A stretch of DNA of 64,000 nt from Unio delphinus (GCA_029339505.1 JAQISU010000169.1:5076001-5140000); one strand, 5' to 3'. Counted from the stretch's first letter, positions 37,401 to 46,666 are shown. Notes: generated by a model not told the origin, from the sequence alone. Program-made: numbers and translations.

Positions 37401-40074
37401 ATGGTACCTGGTATTATACAAAGAAAACATTGTTCTTTATCAAACGCAGTACTTCCGATTTGTATAACTTCTGACTGCAAAATCAACAGGTAATTTTCAT
37501 TTAACACATACCGGTAAGTCATCTGCAACATTTTGTGAAAGTCCATAGCTAAGACCTAAAATTTTTATGAAAATACCATTTTCCGTCTTTCAACCACAGT
37601 GACCATGACCTCTAACCAATGGAACTCAAAAAGAAGCTTCTTCCTTACAAGAATTCCACAAAGTATGGATCAGGTTTGTGATGTAGAATTAATGTTATTG
37701 TACATAAACAACTCTTCCATCAGCTACAGTATCCCTGACCTTTGTCTTCTGGCCCAAAAAATCAATGCAAAATATTATTAAGCTGAAACCATTATTTTAC
37801 TTTCACTCACAGTAACCTTGACCGTGTACTTTTTATTTATCCAAACACAGTCTTCTCCTTATCCCAAGTACAAGCCATCAACAAAATTTAGTTGAAGTAC
37901 CTGATGTAAAAACTAACACTATTGTGCACAAACCATTTCTCTTCTTTCAGTTACAGCAGCCTTCGCATTTGACCTTCTGATCCATAAGTCAATAAGCTTC
38001 TATCAGCCATCCACAAGTCTAGTAACTGTAGAAGGTTGATTGAGATAATGTGCACAAACCAAATTGGTAAAAGATAGATGGGCAGACAGATGGACTGATA
38101 TACAACATCATAACATAATACACTATGTTTAAAGATGGGCTCATTACAAATCAATAAGAAAATGTTTAATGGCTTGCCATCATTCCCCCCTCAAACAATG
38201 ACTCTGGGGTCCTAATATAAAATCAATCACCTATATGACAAACCTTTATACACATTTAACCTCTACTTCCTCTATGGAATGGAAATCATGGGAACACCCC
38301 TCTAGCAGATGGCTACCACAAGGACAAGATACCTACAGTTTTGTGAAATTCTACCCAGTGGCTTATGAGATCTGATGATGGATGGCAGACAGATATCACA
38401 ATATCAAACTATTATATGCTCATTTTTTCTCCATTAACTTTACATGGTCAGAATAAATCAGTACTTTATGATACTGCACTTGCGTGAATCTTCATATTGC
38501 ACTCAAGCGTGCCTAATAGGAACTACTCTATAAACAAACCATGTACTCTTGTAGTATACACTTTACATTTGGGTGAATAAATTTGTTTCTGAATGAACTC
38601 AATGAGATGTGTTGTGGCATGCTAAATACATGCGTGTTAACTTTTATAATACAATGTTTAGACTAGCTATAAATGCCATAGATGCCATACAGAGTCCTTA
38701 CAAATAACAAGCAAGTGACAAAGCATAAACTGTCTTCTTTAGCTGTTAATAAAAAAGGCAAAAATTATACTTAACAGTTTTACATCCTGAATTTCCTCAA
38801 AATGTACTTTCTTAGCTCTGCAAATCCGAATTACATGAGTCATGTCATGGGCTCTCAAGCTTGATTACACATTTCAAAATTAAACTTGTATTTTGACTAC
38901 ATTCCAAGAGCAATTACATCCTCCTTACTGCACTCAAAATGAATCTGATGTATTTCATGTATAAATGGCACAGATAAATCATGTCCATAACCAATCACAG
39001 AGTCAACTACAATATCAAAATCTATTCATCCTAGATCAAACAGAAAAGTTGTTACAATTCGCATTAATTCACAAAATGACTCCAAATTTCAGTTTTAAGT
39101 AGACCAAAATGCCATTTTCTTTTAAAAATTACACCTAGTACCTGACTAAGTTCAAATTTATCTGGTTTAAGTATGTGCTCATTAATAATGTTGTTGTTGT
39201 GTAATGATGAAACTGCAGTTGTGTATTGTTTGGAATACAGCATGTATACATTCAGTTACTGTTTCTTCTTTGTAGTATAATTTTGTATATATAATTAAGC
39301 CTAATTAAGCCTTAGGTAAAATGAGAAAATGAGCACATATTTAAAAGGTTACTGCATTTGTATGGGAAAACTTGAATTTGTTTTGTTGAATGTATATACT
39401 GCAATCCCAAGGATGTGCAGTATTTCCATCCGAAAAACGCATTCATATTTTCCCATACAAATGCAGTAACCTATAATTACAGTATGGGGTAACACGTAAT
39501 CATTATCAAAAATGAACCCGAAGCAAATACACCAGAGTTTTATAATTAATCATAAGGTTTCTTCTTTTAAAAAAAAGCCTTTCAATCCATGGAAGACAAA
39601 TTTGTATTTAAAAAACTGATGACTGATTCCATGTAAAATACATTTTTATATATGCCATTATTTCCTGCCACAAGACCAAACTCAATATCAAAGCCATCAT
39701 AAATATCCATACCTTTTAACTTAACACTGGGACTTCATACAGGATATACATCTACAATTTGATGAGTTCTTTGACAGCTAGCAAAATGATTAAATGAACA
39801 TTTTTTAAATAAAAAACTGAAAATAACTTTAGACAGATTTGTATAAATAAGTGCACTTTTTAATAAACTAATGACTCACTTTTTAATAAACAAATGACTT
39901 ACTTTTTAATAAACTAATGACTTACTTTTTGAGTTCTTTCAGTAGTGCGGGGCTGAAGTCCTCATCCCAACCACAGTCCAGGAGAAATCTGAATTCATCT
40001 ACTTGCAGGAGGTAGCAAGGGGGGCTTTCATCCATCACCCCAGAGAATGGATGCAACTTGATGATCGAAGTCAT
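10326..40074 (-). CDS. CPSF2: CPSF2/CPSF100, cleavage and polyadenylation specificity factor subunit 2 (N-terminal 324 residues, 8 coding exons)
   Basis: This is the non-catalytic partner of the CPSF73 endonuclease in nuclear pre-mRNA 3'-end processing. Coding exons, in order of transcription, are 40074-39926, 36280-36121, 30407-30302, 28665-28536, 27524-27409, 25262-25174, 11279-11181 and 10448-10326. Their phases join exactly to 324 codons. Every boundary has AG and GT. The start is the Met of MTSIIKL, as in the vertebrate protein. Residues 1-250 match the metallo-beta-lactamase fold, and residues from about 251 match the start of the beta-CASP region. Where CPSF73 has its HxHxDH zinc motif, this protein has YPDNAH (residues 62-67), as expected for the inactive paralogue. 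AGHMLGG (151-157) and YAIDYNHK (172-179) are conserved. Known family members have about 780 residues, so the C-terminal half lies beyond the left edge. Identification is from sequence recognition and is very secure. Confidence 0.96.
11181..11279 (-). CDS. CPSF2: CPSF2 coding exon 7
   Basis: The exon encodes residues 251-283, including [31 protein letters not shown]. The acceptor is TGCCTTTTCAG and the donor is CAG|GTCAGT. The preceding intron is about 13.9 kb, the longest within the gene here, and holds many repeats. Confidence 0.95.
11453..11750. mobile_element. hAT-type MITE, 298 bp
   Basis: The terminal inverted repeats are CAGGGGTTGGCAAAC on the left and GTTTGCCAACCCCTG on the right. The flanks TTCTATGG and TTTTAAGG make a probable 8-bp target duplication with two changes. 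The open frames inside it are not genes. Confidence 0.85.
12240..12420. repeat. Repeat shared with 16985-17170
   Basis: Both stretches hold 'ctaac(c)(t/c)gg.c.tgc.g.t..t(t)aaa.tt.ttgtcac' and end '.actcattttaactagtctac/ata'. The spacing is alike, so this looks like one dispersed element present twice. No termini were found. Confidence 0.5.
13190..13320 (+). mobile_element. SINE family 1, 3' fragment
   Basis: The block 'cagtgctagacatcactataaactgc.acactgcag' and the tail 'aaaacatcccaatcacgcacaca' match the 3' half of the complete copy at 17600-17927. Confidence 0.7.
15274..15369. repeat. 32-bp direct repeat, 3 copies
   Basis: GAGATAAGTGACAAATAGGG plus CTCAATAACCTT is repeated at 15274, 15306 and 15338 without change. 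Confidence 0.95.
17600..17927 (+). mobile_element. SINE family 1, full-length tRNA-derived copy
   Basis: The copy is flanked by a perfect 13-bp target duplication, AAAGAGATGATAA (17587-17599 and 17928-17940). The head has a pol III A box (TGGCTAGTGG near 17611) and B box (GGTTCGATGCC near 17655). The body carries CCTGGTGTCAGGATAATGTG, and the 3' end has an (AC)-rich tail. Confidence 0.92.
18100..18840. other. Higher-G+C stretch, unidentified
   Basis: Like 15250-16900, this stretch is less A+T-rich than its flanks and has short open frames but no recognisable protein. It may belong to the same decayed element. Confidence 0.3.
18845..19093 (-). mobile_element. SINE family 2, tRNA-derived copy
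   Basis: Read on the minus strand, the head has a B-box-like GGGTTCGAGTCTCAG near 19008-19022. The body carries 'ccaccattaatactggccaccatg' and a (CAACAA)n 3' tail at 18843-18866. Confidence 0.8.
19093..20730. other. Intronic sequence with no recognisable feature
   Basis: The stretch includes a G-run (19318-19330) and otherwise A+T-rich unique-looking DNA. I see no exon, RNA gene or element ends here. Confidence 0.5.
20739..21108. mobile_element. hAT-type MITE, 370 bp, perfect 8-bp target duplication
   Basis: The terminal inverted repeats are TAGGGCCTAA and TTAGGCCCTA. The flanking duplication is ATTAATAC (20731-20738 and 21109-21116). Subterminal blocks 'ccgaatccgagtatttgg' and 'gtaccgaaaaccagatattcgg' are inverted and alike. 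It has no coding capacity, so it must have been moved by a related transposase. Confidence 0.93.
21345..21645 (-). mobile_element. SINE family 1, full-length copy
   Basis: The copy is in minus orientation. The tRNA-like head lies at the right end (CACTAGGCCACCAGAGTGG is the complement of the A-box region). The flanks AGAATGAAAT and AGAATAAAAT form a 10-bp target duplication with one change. Confidence 0.88.
22070..22440 (+). repeat. 'TTCAAGATGACC...CCATTTTAATTTA' repeat, second cluster
   Basis: The sequence is related to 2720-3850 ('gatgtcagattggaaccattttaattta', 'aatttcaagatgaccac'). The left arm of the palindrome at 22407-22562 derives from this repeat. Confidence 0.55.
22407..22562. repeat. 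Perfect 156-bp palindrome
   Basis: Two 78-bp arms are exact reverse complements with no spacer, centred on the (AT)n run at 22484/22485. The arms contain GATGATGGCCACTTTACTGG and its complement. Beyond 22562 the match stops. Confidence 0.97.
22600..23035. other. Intronic A+T-rich DNA, nothing recognised
   Basis: I see no element ends, exon or tandem structure. Confidence 0.5.
23049..23354 (-). mobile_element. SINE family 1, full-length copy
   Basis: The copy is in minus orientation and flanked by a perfect 9-bp duplication, AAGCTTAGT (23040-23048 and 23355-23363). The body matches the other copies, including CCCAGTCACATTATCCTGAC. Confidence 0.9.
23540..23844 (+). repeat. CTTGACC-type repeat, interrupted by the element at 23845
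   Basis: Two degenerate units carry 'aatgaccttgtccttcga', 'cagtgaccttaacctttgac' and 'gcaagccatccacaaag'. The array resumes at 24938 ('gcaagccatccataaagt'), so it was split by a later insertion. Confidence 0.75.
23845..24937. mobile_element. Nonautonomous DNA transposon (~1.1 kb) nested in a repeat
   Basis: The ends are CATAGTTGCCAAC on the left and GTTGGCAGCTATG on the right, an imperfect inverted repeat. Both flanks carry TAAATG. The element interrupts the unit text 'attctaaatg|caagccatcc'. Internal open frames (24416-24622, 24477-24779) show no transposase motif. Confidence 0.8.
25174..25262 (-). CDS. CPSF2: CPSF2 coding exon 6
   Basis: The exon encodes residues 221-250, including [20 protein letters not shown] and LELAQLL. 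The donor is CTG|GTAATC. The acceptor (TATCTTTAAG) has a weak pyrimidine tract, but the phase and homology fix it. Confidence 0.93.
26160..26810 (-). pseudogene. Decayed Tc1/mariner transposase
   Basis: Read across frames on the minus strand, the stretch gives [11 protein letters not shown] (like the W(R)KPGEELNPK block), then [19 protein letters not shown], then [16 protein letters not shown] and, in another frame, [17 protein letters not shown], then QLCESL. This is the order of the DDE domain of Tc1-like transposases, including the PSQSPDLNPIENxW signature that surrounds the last acidic residue. Multiple frameshifts and stops show it is inactive. It lies in CPSF2 intron 5. No termini were identified, so the element's full extent is unknown. 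Confidence 0.8.
27409..27524 (-). CDS. CPSF2: CPSF2 coding exon 5
   Basis: The exon encodes residues 182-220 plus one base, including [25 protein letters not shown] and QLM. The acceptor is ATTTCTAG and the donor is ATGA|GTAAGG. Confidence 0.95.
27630..27790. repeat. Two 84-bp-family monomers in inverted orientation
   Basis: The left monomer is inverted (CACTGGCAGATATGGGTCTA) and the right one direct (GACCCTGATCTGCCAGTGCA). Both carry the core of arrays A and B. Each monomer is single, not tandem. Confidence 0.75.
28536..28665 (-). CDS. CPSF2: CPSF2 coding exon 4
   Basis: The exon encodes residues 139-181 and part of 182, including [26 protein letters not shown] and [10 protein letters not shown]. 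The acceptor is TATATTCAG and the donor is AAAG|GTATTC. Confidence 0.95.
29458..29875. repeat. 63-bp tandem array (about 6.5 copies)
   Basis: The unit contains CCTTTGCTAGAGTCAAAGTA, then ATCTATTAAAATCAAGAAAT and 'ttctttagaaaataaatcaacaa'. The period is 63, inner units are nearly identical, and the first unit is about 40 bp. It lies in the intron between CPSF2 exons 3 and 4. Confidence 0.95.
30051..30137. repeat. 43-bp direct duplication
   Basis: AACAAATGAAATAAATTATA plus 'atatgaacattgctgtggg' is present twice in a row without change. Confidence 0.92.
30302..30407 (-). CDS. CPSF2: CPSF2 coding exon 3
   Basis: The exon encodes residues 104-138 plus one base, including SRHNAENF and [13 protein letters not shown]. 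The acceptor is TTTCCCTAG and the donor is AAAG|GTAGAA. The phase matches exon 4. Confidence 0.95.
30834..31125 (+). mobile_element. 5'-truncated LINE, 3' end of the RT ORF and tail
   Basis: The frame reads WNE...NELPIEIR and, after one frameshift, [10 protein letters not shown] followed by a stop (30925-30927). This is the usual C-terminus of jockey/CR1/L2-group reverse transcriptase ORFs. The 3' UTR has AAAGCGCTTAGAGCTTCTGA and GGCGCTATACAAA and ends in (ATT)n (31105-31125), a typical LINE tail. Confidence 0.85.
31300..31700. repeat. Two degenerate ~125-bp direct repeats
   Basis: The phrase 'ttc(c/t)tt(c/t)agctatgctg(a/g)taacaa' occurs near 31327 and 31471 with similar flanks. The second copy is followed by GGTCAAGGGTCATAACTCTT, which is typical of interspersed invertebrate repeats. 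Confidence 0.5.
32125..33350. mobile_element. hAT-type element, 1226 bp, perfect 8-bp target duplication
   Basis: The ends are TAGGGCTGTCAA and TTTGAAAGCCCTA, followed inward by GGTACCCGGGTA-type blocks at both ends. The flanks are GTGAGTGA (32117-32124 and 33351-33358). No hATC or BED-finger coding is visible, so it is nonautonomous. Its body is less A+T-rich than the surroundings. Confidence 0.94.
33685..33942 (-). mobile_element. SINE family 2, full-length tRNA-derived copy
   Basis: The minus-strand head, GGGCTCCATGTGACTGAGTG then GGTCTAAAGTGC, has an A-box-like block. GGGTTCGAGTCTAAG is the B box. The body ends in AACAACAAC. It matches the copies at 9680 and 18845. Confidence 0.88.
34260..34323. 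repeat. 23-bp repeat, 3 copies
   Basis: AAGAATCACATATTCAATGT plus AAC is repeated at 34261, 34284 and 34307. Confidence 0.93.
34505..34690 (+). repeat. Degenerate 84-bp-family copies
   Basis: GACCCAGATTTACCATCACA at 34532 and GACCCCGATCTTCAAGCACA at 34615 are 83 bp apart and match the core of arrays A and B. They are much more diverged than the array units. Confidence 0.65.
35757..35846. repeat. 34-bp repeat, about 2.7 copies
   Basis: GCAATACCATTAGCCCCTTC plus ATCCATACAGTATG recurs with period 34. Confidence 0.93.
36121..36280 (-). CDS. CPSF2: CPSF2 coding exon 2
   Basis: The exon encodes residues 50-103, from the completed Lys codon to DLYQ, including [16 protein letters not shown] and [13 protein letters not shown]. 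The acceptor is TTGTTTTCAG and the donor is CAG|GTAATA. The exon carries the degenerate metal-binding motif. Confidence 0.96.
36300..39345. other. CPSF2 intron 1 with CTTGACC-type repeats
   Basis: The stretch at 37260-38120 carries several degenerate units ('cagtgaccatgacctctaacc', 'cagtaaccttgaccgtgta', 'ttctccttatcccaagtacaagccatc'). The rest holds nothing recognisable. The open frame 37210-37467 lies in the repeat and is not a gene. Confidence 0.6.
39346..39472. mobile_element. 127-bp fold-back element
   Basis: The outer arms AGGTTACTGCATTTGTATGG...GAAAA and the complement TTTTCCCATACAAATGCAGT...AACCT are identical over 25 bp. The inner arms continue imperfectly to TACTGCA/TGCAGTA around a 12-base loop (ATCCCAAGGATG). 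The whole would fold into one ~57-bp stem. It lies 450 bp downstream of CPSF2 coding exon 1. It is either a fold-back MITE or an inverted-repeat RNA source. Confidence 0.88.
39926..40074 (-). CDS. CPSF2: CPSF2 coding exon 1
   Basis: The exon encodes residues 1-49 and two bases of codon 50, including [14 protein letters not shown]. The donor is AAAAA|GTAAGT. About 27 bases upstream of the ATG there is a strong acceptor (TTTTTCAG at 40102-40109 on the minus strand). The exon therefore probably starts near 40101, and the true 5' UTR exon lies further upstream. Confidence 0.95.
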
Positions 40075-40109
40075 AATGGCCTTAAAATCCAAAAGAAATT
40101 TCTGAAAAA

Positions 40110-41382
40110 TTAAAAATATAAGTTTCAATCAATTCCTAATAACAACCTGGTAAAACTCAAGTGACTTATAAATAGCCAGATTACAGTCACCGATATGATG
40201 TCATGTTCTAATAACTTTTGATTCAACAGTCACATTACATTCTGGTTACATAGTGCTGAAATTGACAAATCATTTGAAACATAGAGGAGACAACCCTGTC
40301 AAAGCTATACCCTAGGAGTAAATATATGCTTATTATTCTGTGAACATAAGATAATTAATCACCATAATCATCATTATTAATCATCATCATCAACAACATC
40401 ACCACCACTACTAGCAGCAGCAGAAAAATAGAATATGAATTATGTTAAAATGTTATAAACAACAGCCATGCAAGAGGCTATAATGTCTATATTCATCAAC
40501 AACTCGACTATTTAAGAAAATGGAGCCACAAAGTATTACAATTTCTTTAAAATATATAAATTATTTACTTTTATGCTGCAAGGGAAACTAAGAAACACTA
40601 AATGGTACAATCTGGTAATATTGAAACAATCCTGACTACCTGTCAGCTTCTATTCTTATAAAGTGCATTTACACATATCATTAATCTTTGAGGTAATTTA
40701 TAATCTCCTTTGTAAAGTTGTACCTCTGTTTCCAATGAAAATATTAGTAACTGTAGTAACAGTTTTTGATATATGACCCTTGTACAAAGGAAACGTAATC
40801 TGATACAATATATAAATCATACGGAACAACAATTCTTGACACCACAATACACTGGAGAGATCTAGTAACTGACAAAGGAATGAGCTGTCAATCTATTCCA
40901 TTTTATTTAAAGTAAACTATTTTAAAGCACTTAAGTGAAATATAAAGAATTAATAGTATTTGTAAGTAAAGATTACCTATGGGTCCAGGTTTTTATTTTA
41001 TTTTCAAAATGCAGGCTACTTCTACCAGAACAAAGATAAGAGATATGTTCTATATTTGAATATCTAAATAACCACCAGCTTTTGTAATCACTGAAATTAA
41101 CAAAAATTCTCATCTTCTGTTGCCCAAAACATTCAACAAGTTTACTCAAAACACCAAGGTTTTTCATTAGGGCAGTGTTCTGTGATGGGCTGATTGAATA
41201 TATGACACTTTTGATTGACTTCGGCTAATCATTACCTAAAGGACTAACATCATCATTTATTCAAATTTGTTTTGGCTGTTGCAGTCATGTGTCTACTTAG
41301 GCCAGTGCAACTGGTTCAGTCAGTAAAGTGCATGAATTAATGAATAAAGTCACCTTAAACAAAAGCATTAAATTTTGCACAC
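40110..41382. other. Region 5' of the CPSF2 start exon, nothing recognised
   Basis: This is A+T-rich DNA with a CAT/CAA/CAG-rich trinucleotide patch at 40370-40430. No core promoter element or exon is apparent. It is either 5'-UTR intron or intergenic. Confidence 0.45.
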
Positions 41383-41390
41383 ATACAGAC

Positions 41391-43868
41391 TAAAGCTGTA
41401 CCGATTAATCGTCTGTACTCATAATCGGGCCGATTATTGGAACAATCGGTATAATCGGTATCAGCAGAAATAATCGGTGCCGATATAAATAAATTTAAAA
41501 AATAACAAATTTCCAAATTATAAATTCAATCATAATATTCATCTTGACATGGCTTGAATTTTAAATCAAATTAAATTAAATAACAGTCCTACCCGCTTAT
41601 ATCAACAAGCTGCCTATGTCAACAAAAAAACAAAGTCCCAGTCCCTTGGTCTACTATTACTACCAAAATGTCAAGCTTATGACAACGTCGAGATAAAAGA
41701 TTAACTACATGTCGACAGAAGCCCCTGGTCCCAGCTTGAACAAATCCTTTGTTTTCTAATCATTTATGTCGACAAGCTGCCAGTTCCAACCCATACTTTG
41801 TTCAACAATTAGTTTATCTTGCCACCAAGCTTTAATGTCGCGGTCAGATAAAAAAAAAAAAAAACCACCCTAGTCTTTTGTTTGGTCCTATAAAGCTGGC
41901 CTCTCGCGGCAACTTAAAAGAAGTGAAATCTGATCAATCCTAGCATTGTCCAAAGAATGCACAGAAGTACAGCTAGGATTTTAATATCAGAAGTTCAAGA
42001 ATACCACCAGTAAACGTTGCAGTCCCTTACAAGAAGCAAATTGGGCATACCTGAAATGGCTATATTTCCAGATGAGTAGAAACAGCGGTTGCCATCGAGT
42101 TTAATTTTCAAACTTCTTTATAGCAATGACATGTAGCCCTTGTTTGTCTATTAGAGTGAGAGTGAATTGACAGGTCAAGATAAAGTCTTAGTCATGTACT
42201 AAGTTAGGCATCATACTTAGTGTTCCACATGAAGTGTCAGCTTAAGCAACTTCTAGTACTCTATTGAATTTCATTACAATCTGTTATTCATTTGATGTAC
42301 TCTTCTTATCCATATGTACATCAATGGGTCATTCTACCTCTGAAATCAGTCATTGTAAATATCAGCACATTTTCTCACAACTCTGCAGCTAGTCAAGTCT
42401 TTGATCTTGCCGCCTATCTTGTGGGTCATGTTCTTCAGATGTACTCTTATAATGACAAAATGTACATCTGTGGGTCTTTCAGCCACTGAATTTTCTGATT
42501 GTAAACAGCTAAAATGATCAATTGATCAACACATTTTCCCACTCAACAGGTGGTCGAAGCAGGACTAGCAAGACTTAAATTTGCCGTCAAGCAACTCGAT
42601 GCATACTGAGGCTCTTGTATACATTATTGTCTGAATCCCAGATATAAAAAATGCATCCAAATATGCAAGATTACGCTTTTCCGAGACCTTTGAAAGTGAT
42701 CGGTTATTAAAACAAGTTTATTTTGCTGTGAAAGTTTCATTTTTAACTTTATTTACATTTACGATGGCTACCAACAGCAGTTTATAAAACGCAAATTAAA
42801 TTTAGTCTCTGGAAACTAAATATCTGGCTGTAAAGGAAGTTGAGGGTTGAACATCTCACAAAGAGGTTTGTGAAATTTTTTTGCCTAAAAATTAAACTCG
42901 TTAAAGAAGGATGAAAGCTGCTGAGTCTATAAAGAAAGACTACGTTGAAGGTAACTGTGCACCCCAAAGGAAGAAGCAAAAGACTGCTAAATTTGAAGAC
43001 GTAGAGGAAGCCACAAGATGGTTCAATGAAGCATTTGTGAAAAAACTTAGTGTGGATAACTTTCCTGCAACAAGTGGTTGGTTCAGTGGCTTTAATGTTC
43101 GTCATAGCATCTGATACAAAAGTATTTGTGGAGAATATATGTACTGTTGACAGCTTTTCATTTCCCTGTGAATAGCACCATCCCCTTGGTAGCCTCAATA
43201 AGATAGGAAGAGACTGACCAAAATCAAGGCTTATTTAAGTACATGTACATGAAGCATGTAAATAACAACTACCCTACCATGTCATAATGCCGACATTGAA
43301 TATCGTACTGTTTTTCATATCAGGATGTGATCAATGCAATATTTTATTGTGGATTTTATTACGCAAAGGTAACCAGAATGTAATTTGTCAATATACAAGT
43401 GTATTTCACTCTGAAATATGTACTCAAAATTTCCATATTTTCTCAAAGTGAAAATGCTACTCACTGACAAACGGGTCACCCTTTGCTGACGAATATTAAC
43501 TTTTCTCTTTTAAATCAATGACAGTACTTTATAACAGTTTAATCATTGTCTGGTCATCGAAAGTTACTTTTTTTAACATGCCTATGTCTTAGGACACGGA
43601 AAAAATTATTGTTTTATGTCCAAGATTAACATACGCTACAGTAGTCAACAAAAAGAACTAAAAACAGTAAAGTTGAGACATTGGTCAATGGAAAAGCCGC
43701 CCCCCCCCCCTTCTTCCAGGCCTTTATTTTTTTCCTAAATTATTCAGCTTATACGTGAGTATATACTGTGATAATGAAATAATTGGTCTCATAATTTGTC
43801 TCAGCAATTTTAATAATCGGCTATACATATCGGCATAATCTGCAAAAAGTGACATCAGTACAGCTTTA
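41391..43868. mobile_element. hAT-like element, 2478 bp, perfect 8-bp target duplication
   Basis: The ends TAAAGCTGTACCGAT and ATCAGTACAGCTTTA form a 15-bp inverted repeat with one change. The flanks are ATACAGAC (41383-41390 and 43869-43876). Near both ends, ATAATCGG-type motifs recur (AATCGGTATAATCGG, ATCGGCATAATC). The right 330 bp has a second copy ending at 50200. The interior holds a pogo-type DNA-binding segment, listed separately. Confidence 0.92.
42765..43114 (+). pseudogene. pogo/Tigger-type CENP-B DNA-binding region, broken
   Basis: In shifting frames the sequence reads KRKLNL..SLETKYLAVKEVE..TSHKEVCEIF (the first helix-turn-helix of CENP-B/Tigger proteins), then KFEDVEEATRWFNEAF and SGWFSGFNVRHSI (the second, Tc5-type helix-turn-helix, which usually ends SNGWLxRFKxRHxI). 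The second half is open from 42911. The first half has stops and frame changes, and no DDE catalytic domain follows. I infer a decayed transposase 5' exon rather than a host gene. Confidence 0.7.
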
Positions 43869-44200
43869 ATACAGACATCATAGTAATATGACTGACAAAA
43901 TATTAAAGCTACATTAAAAATCCATATCATAAACACTAATACATAATTGGTTAGTTGGTTTATTGGATTTTTCACCATTGTAAGCAATTTTTCAGCTATA
44001 TAAGTTGACCAGCGCATTTAGGTGGAGGAAACCTCCAGAAAATATGGCAGAAACCTTCTGCCCATTACATGCCTATTGACCAGCTTTTATTGGCAAGCAA
44101 GTTCGGGATTTGAACCTATGGCAGCAAAAAAAAAATACACATGGAATTCTGTCTGGAAAGTAAGTTAGTCTCCATGATGACTATGGTGCCTTGGATAGTA
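43869..44200. repeat. SINE fragments
   Basis: At 43869-43945, 'gacatcatagtaatatgactgac' and 'ttaaagctacattaaaaatcc' match the 3' end of SINE family 1. At 43950-44190 is another repeat with GGTGGAGGAAACC and GGGATTTGAACCT, which may be a B-box-like tail of a further SINE. Confidence 0.5.
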
Positions 44201-45306
44201 AGAAGTCAATGAACCTGCATGATCAGAGACACTGGTATTAAAATGAAAATGTTCATGTTTAATAGAGACGGAAAAGAGGTAATAAAACAAAGTTAAATAA
44301 TTTTTCAGAATTTTAAAGAATGAAAACAAATGCATTTAAAATTTTAATGCCATTTTTTGTGAATATCAATATGAATGTTGTCATCATAAGCAAATGAATA
44401 GAGAATTGATATTATAATTTCTCCATTTAAACAAATAATCATAAATATTTCTTGAGAACCAAATCTGTGTCAGTTTCTTCTCTATGATACCACATTTGTT
44501 TTTTTTTTCTTTTGTAATTGATTTCATTTCATAGATATGAAAACTGACCAAATATAACTTATGATAATTAAATTCTAAAATAGCAATTGTTATGTACTAA
44601 ATTGTGATTTCAGATCAATGTATATATGAACAAGAACACTAATGAATATGCACTATTGGTTGTAAGAGTAACACAATTTCAACTTGGTATGACTCATGAT
44701 TATTTTATTTCATGCAAAAATGTTAGGGTGTCTGTGATAAGAAGGCACAGAAAATCTTCAGAAGTACTTAGAACATAAAAAAGTGAATTTATTCTTGAAG
44801 CTGAATGTTCACAACACATTTATATATAAATTATAACTATATGTAAAAATATACAGCTTTCAGCATGAAATAACATGAGGTCAAGAATTTTCAAAAAGTG
44901 ACCAAAGACCAATATTAAAAATGGTGGACGATACATGTGTTTGAATGCTTTCAGTGAATTTATTTGAAAAGATATCATAAAGATGGGTTTATTTTTTTAA
45001 ATCTGCACACTCAAATTAAGCAGAAAACATTCCGTTTTAAAAGCAAGATAAAATTTCAACTTGTGTATGACTGAAAAATATAGTATTTAATGCAAAAATG
45101 TTTTGGGGGGGTTTGATATAAAGGCACAGGGGGGCTTCTGAATTACCTGGAACACAGAAAGTCAATTTATTCTTAAAGGTGAATGTTCACAAAACATTTC
45201 TATATAAAATATATGTAAGAAATATGCAAATTTAAGCTTGAAATAACATGAGGTCAGGAATTTTCAAAAAGTGACTAAATACCAATATTAAAAATGGTGG
45301 ACGATG

Positions 45307-46601
45307 GGTTGGGTCGGCATGACGTCACGAGCTTAGCGACCTACTTTCCGCCATATTGCGGAGGTGAAAACAATCGCTTAGTAACAGTGCAGTAGCGTTA
45401 GTTATGTTCGATATTACAAACCGTTTTTGCTTACCTATATTTTGTTTCTTATTTCTGTTTTCTGTTCAGAAATGTTACATGGTCTTCTGTACATGCAGGA
45501 TTTTAAACCATATATGTGTGTTTGTCAAATATTTTTTAGACGTAATATATTTTAGGTTGATAAGGTAGGAAGGAAATCTAACTCTGGAATTGATACCACC
45601 ATATAGTGCAGACTACATTCATCATCTGTCCGTTTATCAATACTCCTTCACCCCAACAAGTGCGACAAAACTACACAATCTGATTTATATTTTATATGGT
45701 AGAGTACAATACATGGTCAACATCGTTGACCAGATTCTATTACTGTGATAAGATGTTAACCGTCAAGGTCATGATTATAAATTGGTAGAATACTACGAGT
45801 TAGCAGGTCATATCTTTAAAGAAAAGCTGTCAGTTCTTTCGGTAGATGTTATATTCCAAATACTCTATACATAGTTACGAAAATGATATTTTATGACGAC
45901 TTTGTCTTACCAAGAGAAAAGCGGTGTTCTTTTGTGGGATTTGTTTTGATATTTCTCCTTTTGCTTGTTTGAGCCTACCCCTACTCCTCCACTAGAATAG
46001 GGGGTAAACTCACTCAAGTACCCAAACGTTAACCCTTGCGTTCATGTTGAAATGCTTTACGATAGACCATGTAAATACTCCCATATTTCCTGTCTTTACA
46101 CATCCAAAAAATAATACTTCTATATTTTTGTTACCTTTACATAAACATGTAAAACGTACATAGGAAAATGCAAAGAAGGAAGGCAATTTTTTTCTTCTCA
46201 TTTCAATACAAAATGAATGTAGATTATTTTTTAAACTTGACTCCATCACCTTAGATTCTCAAAACTCTCAAGAATCTGCTTTTCGACCCTGACAAACTTG
46301 CCAAATCAATTCGTTTTTCTGCTTGCCTGTAGACTGGAATTTAACATGCGCCAAAATATTTCTGTATAAAATTTTGAATTAGCATATTATGTTGTTAAAC
46401 TTTCGCGGCGATAATTAGAGAATCCCCTTTTCTTGCTTCAGCGAAAATTGCGTGTCCAATGCTATCTTTTACAAAATATCTTAGCACTAAAAAAATCTCT
46501 CAAAGTTTTGCATGCTGTTTATTTTTAAAGTAGTTGGTTTGTTGGTTCGTCGGATAGATCGATGGACAGACGGACATACAGACAACCATAGACAGACATA
46601 C

Positions 46602-46666
<65 letters not shown>

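Noticed and set aside
42782..43198. 138-codon minus-strand frame
   Set aside because: It is the antisense shadow of the pogo-type remnant at 42765-43114.
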